A DNA stretch of 64,000 bases. Source: Candidatus Zymogenaceae bacterium (GTDB lineage Bacteria; Desulfobacterota; Zymogenia; Zymogenales; Zymogenaceae). Shown piece by piece: positions 16,553 through 23,822 of this stretch (position 1 is the first letter of the stretch; every line of letters starts with the position of its first letter). A program made the translations under genes and the position numbers. A model generated the notes under the pieces. It was not told the DNA's origin and searched no databases. It saw nothing but the letters and a program-made list of their open reading frames with translations. The stretch covers positions 124,001-188,000 of the forward strand of contig JAFGFE010000018.1 of the NCBI GenBank assembly GCA_016931225.1, written 5' to 3'.

Positions 16553-17575
16553 ATGGCACTGGATGAAAACAAGGAAAAGTCACTGAATCTGGCGCTGTCG
16601 CAGATAGAAAAGCAGTACGGCAAGGGCGCCATCATGCGCCTCGGAGACGGCCCGGATGCGGGCGAGGTGGCGGTGATTTCCACCGGGGCCGTCGGGCTCG
16701 ATATCGCTCTGGGCGTGGGGGGAGTGCCCCGGGGGAGGGTTGTGGAGATATTCGGCCCCGAGGCGTCGGGAAAGACCACCCTTGCCCTTCATATCGTCGC
16801 GGAGGCCCAGAAAAAGGGCGGCGTCGCGGCGTTTATCGACGCGGAACACGCCCTGGACGTCCGCTATGCCCGGGCGCTGGGCATCAATACCGACGAGCTG
16901 CTCATCTCACAGCCGGATACCGGAGAGCAGGCCCTTGAGATTACGGATATCCTGGTCAGGAGCGGGTCGGTGGATGTGCTGGTTATCGACTCGGTGGCGG
17001 CCCTGGTGCCCCGGGCCGAGATCGAGGGGGAGATGGGGGATTCTCATATGGGGCTTCAGGCCCGCCTGATGTCCCAGGCCATGCGAAAGCTCACGTCGTC
17101 CATTTCGAAGTCCAAAACCGTGGTCGTCTTCATCAATCAGATACGCATGAAGATCGGGGTGATGTTCGGAAGTCCCGAGACGACCACAGGCGGAAACGCA
17201 CTGAAATTCTACTCCACCGTGAGGCTCGACATTCGGCGCATCGGCGCCCTCAAAGACGGACAGGAAGTGGTGGGAAACAGGACCCGTGTGAAGGTGGTCA
17301 AAAACAAGGTTTCGCCGCCGTTTCGTGAAGTGGAGTTCGACATCATATACGGCAAGGGCATCTCCAAGGAGGGAGACCTCGTGGACCTTGCGGTGGAAGA
17401 GGGACTGATTGAAAAGAGCGGCACCTGGTACTCCTACGGTGAAGAACGGATCGGACAGGGCAGGGAAAATGCCAAGCGTTTTTTAATGGAAAACAGTGAT
17501 ATATATGATACCATCAAAGAGAAGATACTCGAAAAACATGGATTCACCTCCCGAGTCGATGAAAAAGCGGTATAG
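16553..17575 (+). CDS. recA: Recombinase RecA
   Basis: RecA forms filaments on single-stranded DNA, carries out strand exchange and triggers LexA cleavage. The sequence contains all hallmarks: [12 protein letters not shown], the Walker [36 protein letters not shown], the L2 loop and [14 protein letters not shown]. The second of two nearby ATGs (16553) fits the AAAGGA ribosome-binding site and the usual MALDENKEK start. I saw no LexA-type operator just upstream. pilT follows 9 bases downstream and recX after that. Confidence 0.97.
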   Translation: MALDENKEKSLNLALSQIEKQYGKGAIMRLGDGPDAGEVAVISTGAVGLDIALGVGGVPRGRVVEIFGPEASGKTTLALHIVAEAQKKGGVAAFIDAEHALDVRYARALGINTDELLISQPDTGEQALEITDILVRSGSVDVLVIDSVAALVPRAEIEGEMGDSHMGLQARLMSQAMRKLTSSISKSKTVVVFINQIRMKIGVMFGSPETTTGGNALKFYSTVRLDIRRIGALKDGQEVVGNRTRVKVVKNKVSPPFREVEFDIIYGKGISKEGDLVDLAVEEGLIEKSGTWYSYGEERIGQGRENAKRFLMENSDIYDTIKEKILEKHGFTSRVDEKAV

Positions 17576-17584
17576 GGGGTTGCT

Positions 17585-18766
17585 ATGGATATAAATGAAA
17601 TATTAAAGATCGCTGTGAAGCAGGGCGCCTCGGACATTCACCTCAAGGTGGGGCTGCCCCCGGTCTTTCGGATAGACGGCTCCCTTTTTCCATTGAAAAA
17701 TACGAATCGGTCGACGCCGGATGATATCATCCGGGTGGCCGAGAGCATCATGAACAAAACACAGATGGAGCGCCTGAGAAATCTCAGCGATATCGACCTC
17801 GCGTACGGCGTTCCCGGTCTCGGCCGATTTCGGGTGAATGTGTTTCAGCAGCGGGGTACCCTGGGCGTCGTGCTCAGGTCCATCCCGGTAAAGATAAACA
17901 CAATCATGGAAAACCTCCTGCCGAGGGTCCTCGAGAAAATATCCCTGGAACCCCGGGGGCTTATCCTGGTTACCGGCACCACCGGTTCCGGTAAGTCCAC
18001 CACCCTGGCTTCCATGATAGACCATGTCAACACGAACCGGACGTGCCATATCATCACCATCGAGGATCCCATCGAGTTTCTCCATCGGGATAAAAAGAGC
18101 ATCATCAATCAGCGGGAAATCGGGCTTGACACCCTCGATTTCGCCTCATCCCTCAAGAGCGCCCTGCGCCAGGACCCGGACGTCATCCTTGTGGGCGAGA
18201 TGAGGGATTTCGAGACCATTGAAACGGCCCTGACGGCCGCGGAAACCGGCCATCTCGTTCTCAGCACCCTGCACACGGTCGACGCCACCGAGACCATCAC
18301 CCGTATCATCTCGGTGTTTCCCCCCTATCAGCAGCAGCAGATACGCATCCAGCTTGCCGGCATCCTTAAGGGGGTTGTCTCCCAGAGATTGGTGCCCCGG
18401 GCCGACGGCAAGGGGCGGGTTCCGGCGGTGGAAGTCATGGTGTCCACGTCACTCATCCGCGAGTGCATCAGTGAAAAGGAAAAGACAAAGGAAATCCACG
18501 ACGCCATCTCCCGGGGGTTTACCGTGCACGGCATGCAGACCTTCGACCAGTCGCTGATGTTCCTGTACAGAAAGGGGCTCATCACCTACGAAGAAGCCCT
18601 CAGGCAGAGCACGAACCCGGATGACTTCGCCCTCAGGGTGAAGGGTATCTCCTCCACCAGTGATTCCACCTGGGATCAGTTCGACCAGGAAGATATTCCG
18701 GAGAGCGATGACGGAGTGGAAGGGGACGGAAAAGAAGAAGGCGATATCAAGATCGAGCGGTTTTAA
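17585..18766 (+). CDS. pilT: Type IV pilus retraction ATPase PilT
   Basis: PilT is the hexameric ATPase that depolymerises type IV pili to power twitching. The 393-residue protein has the N-terminal PAS-like part (ASDIHLKVG, LPPVFRIDG), the Walker A GTTGSGKST, the Asp box with ITIEDPIEF, and Walker B/His box motifs (DPDVILVGEMRD, TGHLVLSTLHT). The retraction-specific C-terminal region reads STSLIRECISE in place of the usual AIRNLIRE. The acidic C-terminal tail of about 40 residues is not part of the family core. It separates recA from recX. No pilin or assembly genes are in the window. Confidence 0.94.
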   Translation: MDINEILKIAVKQGASDIHLKVGLPPVFRIDGSLFPLKNTNRSTPDDIIRVAESIMNKTQMERLRNLSDIDLAYGVPGLGRFRVNVFQQRGTLGVVLRSIPVKINTIMENLLPRVLEKISLEPRGLILVTGTTGSGKSTTLASMIDHVNTNRTCHIITIEDPIEFLHRDKKSIINQREIGLDTLDFASSLKSALRQDPDVILVGEMRDFETIETALTAAETGHLVLSTLHTVDATETITRIISVFPPYQQQQIRIQLAGILKGVVSQRLVPRADGKGRVPAVEVMVSTSLIRECISEKEKTKEIHDAISRGFTVHGMQTFDQSLMFLYRKGLITYEEALRQSTNPDDFALRVKGISSTSDSTWDQFDQEDIPESDDGVEGDGKEEGDIKIERF

Positions 18767-18829
18767 CCGGGAGGGTGTTTCCTGGAGGAGCGAGACAGAA
18801 GCGGGAACGGGCCCGGTCATTCGGGCGGA

Positions 18830-19351
18830 TTGTTTCCGGAGGCCGACCCCGAGCGGGAGCGGGTCATGGCCTCCGCGTTACGAAGCCTCGGGATGCGTGC
18901 TCACAGCACAGCCGAGTTGAAGAGAAAACTGTTATCCAAGCGGATGGATCCCGCCGTCGTATCAGATGTCATCGGGTATCTGATTGATCTCGGATACTTG
19001 AATGATCACGATTTTACCCGCCAGTTTGTCGAATACGGTTTCAGGCGAAAACTCTGGGGCGCTTTCAAGGTGCGGGCATCCCTGATGGAGCGGGGGGTGT
19101 CGAAGGAAATCGTGGATGAGCATCTTTGTGGGGGAGTTGTCGACGCATGGGAGCGGCAGGGGGCGAGGGAATTCGCGAGAAAGCGTGTCAGAAATCAACC
19201 GCGCCGTGATGAAATATTCCTCAAAAAGCTTACCACACAGCTGACCGGCCGGGGATTCGCCTGGGATATCGTATCGGAGGTGATCGCGGAGATCAAAAGC
19301 GGGGATATCGATGAGGGGTCGGACAATGAAGGGGGAGGGGAAAAGGGGTGA
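18830..19351 (+). CDS. recX: RecA regulator RecX
   Basis: RecX binds RecA filaments and modulates their activity. The roughly 173-residue product has the repeated three-helix RecX pattern, with motifs such as LRSLGMRAHSTAELKRKL, VIGYLIDLGYLNDHDFTRQFV and RRKLWGAFKVRASLMERGV. The listed TTG at 18830 has no clear ribosome-binding site. A CTG at 18782 in the same frame lies 6 bases after GGGAGGG and is an alternative. The C-terminal acidic/glycine tail is encoded by the beginning of a G-rich tract. Confidence 0.85.
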   Translation: MFPEADPERERVMASALRSLGMRAHSTAELKRKLLSKRMDPAVVSDVIGYLIDLGYLNDHDFTRQFVEYGFRRKLWGAFKVRASLMERGVSKEIVDEHLCGGVVDAWERQGAREFARKRVRNQPRRDEIFLKKLTTQLTGRGFAWDIVSEVIAEIKSGDIDEGSDNEGGGEKG

Positions 19352-19410
19352 TGATCGGCGGGGAGGGATGACGGAAGGGATGGGGATGGGGGGATGGAGA
19401 CACAGGGGGA
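19331..19410 (+). repeat. G-rich purine tract with G-quadruplex potential between recX and alaS
   Basis: About 80 bases on the coding strand carry at least eight runs of three or more G within a nearly all-purine context, beginning inside the 3' end of recX. The run density meets the usual G3-loop G-quadruplex pattern. A similar tract lies between uppS and cdsA. Confidence 0.6.
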
Positions 19411-19439
19411 TTGATTTTTTTCTCGACCTGTGCAATACT
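19411..19439 (+). promoter_or_regulatory. Possible alaS promoter
   Basis: TTGATT (19411-19416), 17 bases, then AATACT (19434-19439) match four of six bases in each box. It lies directly after the G-rich tract and about 80 bases before the alaS start, which would let alaS be transcribed independently of recA-pilT-recX. Confidence 0.4.
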
Positions 19440-19516
19440 CTGACGACCGACAGGGGAGTGATATCCCCTTTTTCATATGAATGTATGTGACACCGACAGC
19501 AACAAAGCAGGCAGAC

Positions 19517-22147
19517 ATGAAAGGCAGTGAGATTAGAGAACGCTTTCTCTCCTATTTTGAAAAACAGGCGCACCGCCGGATTCGCTCGTCGTCATTGGTT
19601 CCGGAATCCGATCCGACATTGCTGTTTACCAACGCCGGGATGGTGCAGTTTAAAAATGTCTTCACCGGCGATGAAAAGCGGGAGTATGTTCGGGCCACCA
19701 CCTCCCAGAAATGTCTCCGGGTCAGCGGCAAGCACAACGACCTGGAAAACGTGGGCGTGACCGCCCGACACCACACCTTCTTCGAAATGCTGGGCAATTT
19801 CTCCTTCGGTGATTACTTCAAGGAGGACGCCATCAAGTTCGGGTGGGAGTTTTTGACCGTGGATATGAAGCTTCCCACGGACAAGCTCTGGGTCACCGTG
19901 TTTCGTGATGATGACGAGGCATACGAAATCTGGCGGGATATCATACACGTCCCTGAAGAGCGCATCGTTCGGATGGGCGAAAAGGACAATTTCTGGGCGA
20001 TGGGCGATACCGGCCCCTGCGGCCCCTGTTCCGAGATCATCATCGACCAGGGCGAGGAGATGTCCTGCGGGCCGGACTGCGGCCTGGAGACGTGCGATTG
20101 CGACCGATATCTTGAGCTGTGGAACCTGGTGTTCATGCAGTTTAACCGGGATGAATCGGGGGTGATGACGCCGCTCCCCAAGCCGAGCATCGACACTGGG
20201 ATGGGCCTTGAGCGCATCGCCGCGGTCGTCCAGGGTGTCAAGAGCAACTACGATACGGACCTGTTTACGCCGATCATTCGGACCATCGAGGAGATATCGA
20301 AGGTTTCCATCGGCGACGATCCGAACAGCGATACATCGATTCGGGCCATCAGCGACCACTGCCGGGCCGCGGCGTTTCTCATCGCCGACGGCGTGCTGCC
20401 CACGAACGAGGGGCGGGGCTACGTGCTTCGCCGGATCATGCGGCGGGCGGCCAGGCACGGGCGGTTTTTGGGCATCGAAGAGCCGTTCATGTTCCGGGTG
20501 GCGGACGTGGTGGTGGATGAAATGCACCCGAGCTATCCGGAGCTTCTTGACAATCGATCATTCATCGCCCAGGTCGTCAAGGCGGAGGAGGAAAAATTCG
20601 GTGAGACGTTAGACGTTGGGTTGAAGCTCCTCACCGATGAAATAGAGGCCCTCAAAAAGAAAAAAGAGCGGGTGCTGTCGGGACAGGTGGCATTCAAGCT
20701 GTACGATACGTTCGGATTTCCCCTGGATCTGACCCAGGATATCATCAAGGCGGAAGAGATCGAGGTGGACGAGGCGGGGTTCGAGGCGGCCATGCGGGCC
20801 CAAAAGGAACAGTCCAAGGCGGCGTGGAAGGGCTCGGGAGACGATCAGGTGTCCGAGGCGTATCTCAAGCTTGCGGCGCGCGTGGGTCCCACAACCTTTA
20901 CCGGCTACGGGTCGACGGAATCAAAATCTGTCATCACCGCCCTCCTGGTGGACGGTGCGGAGGTAAAGAAAATCGAAGAAGGGGACACGGCCGAGATCGT
21001 CGTGAAAGAGACCCCCTTTTACGCCGAAATGGGCGGGCAGGTGGGGGATGTGGGCGTCATCGAGTCGGATTCGTTTCAGTTTGTGGTGGACGATACGAAG
21101 AGACCCGCCGGCGATATGATTGTTCACACAGGCTCAATGAAAAAGGGAAGCGTCGCCGTGGGGGAGAACGTCACCCTCAGGGTCACATCTGAGCAACGCG
21201 CCAGAACCGAGGCGAACCACAGCGCGACGCACCTGCTGCACGCGGCCCTCAGGGAGGTGCTGGGTGATCATGTCAAGCAGGCGGGTTCGCTGGTATCTCC
21301 GGATCGGCTCCGGTTTGATTACAACCACTTCGGCCAGGTGACCGACCGGGAACTTCTCGCCGTGGAGGATATCGTCAATCGCCGCATCCGTGAAAATCAC
21401 ACCGTGACCGCCGCCGAAGAGTCCTACGACAAGGCGGTGGCCGAGGGGGCGACAGCCCTCTTCGGCGAGAAATACGGCGACGACGTTCGGGTGGTGAAGA
21501 TCCCCGGCGTGTCGATGGAGCTGTGCGGCGGCACCCATGCCGACAGCACCGGTGAAATCGGCATGTTCAAAATCATCAGCGAGGGGTCCATCGCCTCGGG
21601 CGTGCGCCGCATCGAGGCGGTGACCGGGGCGGGCGCCCTGGAGCATGTCCGAATGCAGGAGAAGATACTCTCAGCCGTGACCGATATCCTCAAGACCACA
21701 CCAAAGGAGGCGCCGGAGCGGGTGGAAAAGCTCCTGGGACATGTGAAGGCGCTCACCCGGGAGGTGGAAAAGCTCAAAAGCGGCGGGGGGAGACTGACCG
21801 TCCAGGACGTCATCGGGGACGCTCGGGAGAAAAACGGCGTGACCGTGGTAGCACGGGTGCTGGACGACATGGATCCGAAAAGCCTCCGAGAGTTTTCCGA
21901 TCGCGTCAAGGACCGGATGGAAAAATCGATCATCGCCCTGGGCTCGGTGGCGGACGGTAAGGCGATCATTCTGGTGTCGATCACCGAGGATATCACAGGC
22001 ACCTACAAGGCCAACGAGATCATCAAGGAGATGGCGGCAGAGGTCGGCGGCAAGGGCGGCGGTCGACCGGACATGGCCCAGGCCGGGGGTCCCAGGGGCG
22101 AGAACATCGAGCAGGCGATCAACAAGGTGTTCGACAGTATCGGGTAG
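19517..22147 (+). CDS. alaS: Alanine--tRNA ligase
   Basis: AlaRS charges tRNA-Ala. The protein (876 residues from this start) has the class II catalytic domain (FTNAGMVQFKNVFTG, GRGYVLRRIMRRAARHG) and the editing domain zinc motifs (NHSATHLLHAAL and CGGTHADSTGE). A C-terminal DHHA1 domain ends in GGGRPDMAQAGG. ATG 19517 gives the usual MKGSEIRERFLSYF start; an upstream ATG adds 12 unconserved residues. It lies downstream of recX, a frequent neighbour. A strong terminator follows. Confidence 0.97.
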   Translation: MKGSEIRERFLSYFEKQAHRRIRSSSLVPESDPTLLFTNAGMVQFKNVFTGDEKREYVRATTSQKCLRVSGKHNDLENVGVTARHHTFFEMLGNFSFGDYFKEDAIKFGWEFLTVDMKLPTDKLWVTVFRDDDEAYEIWRDIIHVPEERIVRMGEKDNFWAMGDTGPCGPCSEIIIDQGEEMSCGPDCGLETCDCDRYLELWNLVFMQFNRDESGVMTPLPKPSIDTGMGLERIAAVVQGVKSNYDTDLFTPIIRTIEEISKVSIGDDPNSDTSIRAISDHCRAAAFLIADGVLPTNEGRGYVLRRIMRRAARHGRFLGIEEPFMFRVADVVVDEMHPSYPELLDNRSFIAQVVKAEEEKFGETLDVGLKLLTDEIEALKKKKERVLSGQVAFKLYDTFGFPLDLTQDIIKAEEIEVDEAGFEAAMRAQKEQSKAAWKGSGDDQVSEAYLKLAARVGPTTFTGYGSTESKSVITALLVDGAEVKKIEEGDTAEIVVKETPFYAEMGGQVGDVGVIESDSFQFVVDDTKRPAGDMIVHTGSMKKGSVAVGENVTLRVTSEQRARTEANHSATHLLHAALREVLGDHVKQAGSLVSPDRLRFDYNHFGQVTDRELLAVEDIVNRRIRENHTVTAAEESYDKAVAEGATALFGEKYGDDVRVVKIPGVSMELCGGTHADSTGEIGMFKIISEGSIASGVRRIEAVTGAGALEHVRMQEKILSAVTDILKTTPKEAPERVEKLLGHVKALTREVEKLKSGGGRLTVQDVIGDAREKNGVTVVARVLDDMDPKSLREFSDRVKDRMEKSIIALGSVADGKAIILVSITEDITGTYKANEIIKEMAAEVGGKGGGRPDMAQAGGPRGENIEQAINKVFDSIG

Positions 22148-22162
22148 AAAATAGATACGAAA

Positions 22163-22200
22163 AAAGCGGGACGAATCGCATGCACGATCCGTCCCGCTTT
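22163..22200. terminator. Strong bidirectional terminator after alaS
   Basis: A 10-base perfect stem, AAAGCGGGAC (22163-22172) with GTCCCGCTTT (22191-22200), is extended inward by nearly complementary bases. It is flanked by A-rich and T-containing ends. It can terminate alaS on the plus strand and the DUF2892 gene on the minus strand. Confidence 0.8.
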
Positions 22201-22252
22201 CGGACGAAATAATCTGACATACGGGGCGCACGACCTTTTCGGGTACAGCGCC

Positions 22253-22441
22253 CTATTTTTTTGCCTTACAGGTGTTGATCCCGAAGGGCACGTAGAGTCC
22301 GCACCTGCCAAGCGCCGCCGTGGCCAGGGGGATGACGCCGATCAATCCCCACCAGCTTTCGTAATACGCGCCCAGGCCGATGATGACGATGCCGACGGCG
22401 ATCCTGATGAGCCGATCTATGGTTCCCACGTTTTCTTTCAT
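22253..22441 (-). CDS. DUF2892 (YgaP-type inner-membrane) protein
   Basis: The 62-residue protein matches the DUF2892 pattern: a short N-terminus (MKENVGTIDRLIR), two transmembrane helices separated by YYESWWG, and an ending with CGLYVPFGINTCK. This domain also occurs as the membrane part of YgaP-like rhodaneses. The function of stand-alone copies is not established. The ATG follows GGGAGG, and a good promoter lies upstream at 22489-22517. It appears to be a single-gene transcript ending at the shared terminator. Confidence 0.88.
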   Translation of the reverse strand: MKENVGTIDRLIRIAVGIVIIGLGAYYESWWGLIGVIPLATAALGRCGLYVPFGINTCKAKK

Positions 22442-22488
22442 GATACGCCTCCCTGTATTACATATGGAAACAAAACTCTTTTACTATT

Positions 22489-22517
22489 AAAATAATCTCT
22501 CACGGGAGTGAAGTCAA
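22489..22517 (-). promoter_or_regulatory. Promoter for the DUF2892 gene
   Basis: On the minus strand TTGACT (22517-22512), 17 bases and TATTTT (22494-22489) precede the DUF2892 ATG by about 48 bases. Its -35 box overlaps the last codons of the frameshifted gene upstream. Confidence 0.6.
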
Positions 22518-23046
22518 TCCGCCTCCGAAAAAATCTCTCTCATCGAGGACGAAAGCACCGGGGGGATACACGTGTCGACGGGAAAGTACGCTGCGCGCTC
22601 CCATAAATACTCGTGGGCCGATCTTTCGTGTGAGGGTGAGGTGCCGTTGAGAGATGTTAGGAAACGTCGCTCGACGTCCCCTTTTTCATCCAGTCTCGGA
22701 TGATGGATGCCGCAGTGGATTTGTGTATGGGCTCGAGGCTCTCTGCAGGGGGATCGGCGAGGAAGAACGCGCATAGATGCGCATCTCTCAGGATGGGACA
22801 GCGATTCTCGTCGAAGAAGGCGCTTCCCAGCCATGAGGCGTCCGGCCCGGAAAGAATCGTCTCCGGGAAAATCCAGTCCCGGTCTCGGCCCACAACCCAG
22901 ATGAATCTTCCCTCCCGGGGAATCTTGATGGTGAAATAGCGTTCTCCGATGTGCGTGCGGGGATGCCCGTTTCGATCGCTCGTTAGCTCCCCGATGACCG
23001 CGCGCATACGCTCTGTTATGGGGGAGTACGTGTCGTATCGGCACAT
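22514..23046 (-). pseudogene. Unrecognised protein gene interrupted by an apparent one-base frameshift
   Basis: From ATG 23046 the first frame reads like a real protein (for example EGRFIWVVGRDRDWIFPE and CPILRDAHLCAFFLADPP). It stops at 22657 soon after WMKKG. A second frame then continues from the same point with protein-like sequence (DVERRFLTSLNG, YLWERAAYFPVDTCIPPV, SSSMREIFSEAD) to a stop at 22514. The switch lies at a run of five A and four G (22678-22686 on the minus strand), where one missing base would join the halves into about 177 residues. Earlier sequence in the second frame looks like random arginine- and histidine-rich antisense. It may be a pseudogene, a sequencing error or a recoded gene. 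I do not recognise the family. Confidence 0.6.
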
Positions 23047-23086
23047 AGTATCGCCCGATGCCTTGTGAAAACGATGTTTGTACAAA

Positions 23087-23115
23087 AATATACATAAAAG
23101 TTTTTACTTTGTCAA
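23087..23115 (-). promoter_or_regulatory. Near-consensus promoter for the frameshifted gene
   Basis: The minus strand shows a perfect TTGACA (23115-23110), 17 bases and TATATT (23092-23087). It predicts a transcript starting near 23080. That favours the ATG at 23046 as the start codon over the one at 23085, which would sit at the very 5' end. Confidence 0.75.
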
Positions 23116-23236
23116 TAGGATTTTAACGGGAGGTATTTTGGCCCATTTTTTTGAAAATTTACAGAAAATGTCCCCGTACCTTTAAATCCAGCCCGTATAG
23201 AGGTATACATGCAGAAGAAATCACGTTGAGGAAAGC

Positions 23237-23437
23237 ATGGAATACAACCGCATCAGGCTTCCAAACGGGAAACATTGTCAGCGGTGCGGCCGTCTGTATA
23301 AGGGTCTGTGGGAGCCGTTTTGTCCCGATTGCCGGGCGGAGAATGATACCGCGGGGGGCAGATGCACTCCGAGGAGTCGAGCCGGGATTTCGGTGATGTA
23401 TGTACATCGCCCTCACAGCCGAAGGAGCACACGGTAA
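23237..23437 (+). CDS. Small zinc-ribbon hypothetical protein (doubtful)
   Basis: This 66-codon frame begins at ATG 23237 after GAGGAAAG. Its first 35 residues form a plausible zinc ribbon with CQRCG and CPDCR knuckles 15 residues apart. The remainder (from about residue 37) is arginine-rich and looks non-coding, so this may be a decayed fragment of a longer gene. It lies alone in a poorly coding 700-base patch. I do not recognise a family beyond the zinc-ribbon pattern. Confidence 0.35.
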   Translation: MEYNRIRLPNGKHCQRCGRLYKGLWEPFCPDCRAENDTAGGRCTPRSRAGISVMYVHRPHSRRSTR

Positions 23438-23822
23438 GGTAATTCTATCAGCCCCCTCACCTCCCCACCCTCGCATGAGGTATCTATGAGGAGGACGCTG
23501 TTTTTTTGCCCCGATCCCCCCGCTTTGTGTCCGTCGGGCCGGACGTCTTCCCACCTCCCGCACGCCGCCTCTGGAAGGGGGAGTGACTCCTTTTTTCGCA
23601 CCCTCCTCCGGCTCCGCCGCCTTTTTTAGCACACGTCTTGTCGGGTGTCCCCCAATCCGCTCACCCCCCCGTCTTCCCGACTCGGATCGGCGGCGCCGTA
23701 CCGTCCCATATCTCATCTTGTGCCGCCCGTCCCGAAACAGGGCGCAATCATCTGAAGCCCCGGCGTTTGATCGCCGCGGGATGTGCGGTTGGTGTGTTTA
23801 GAATGTGGGGGTCTATGGAATA
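23438..23822. other. Intergenic patch without a convincing gene
   Basis: This stretch is rich in C and T runs on the plus strand (G/A runs on the minus strand). The frames open across it give low-complexity Arg/Pro/Ser translations with no motif. I see no tRNA, repeat unit, insertion-sequence end or clear terminator. Confidence 0.5.

Noticed and set aside
19352-19516. A T-box or other tRNA-sensing leader before alaS
   Set aside because: No T-box sequence is seen and the leader after the likely promoter is short.
23159-23716. A 185-codon minus-strand frame in the poorly coding patch
   Set aside because: Low-complexity Arg/Gly/Pro translation without motif, start signal or neighbours.
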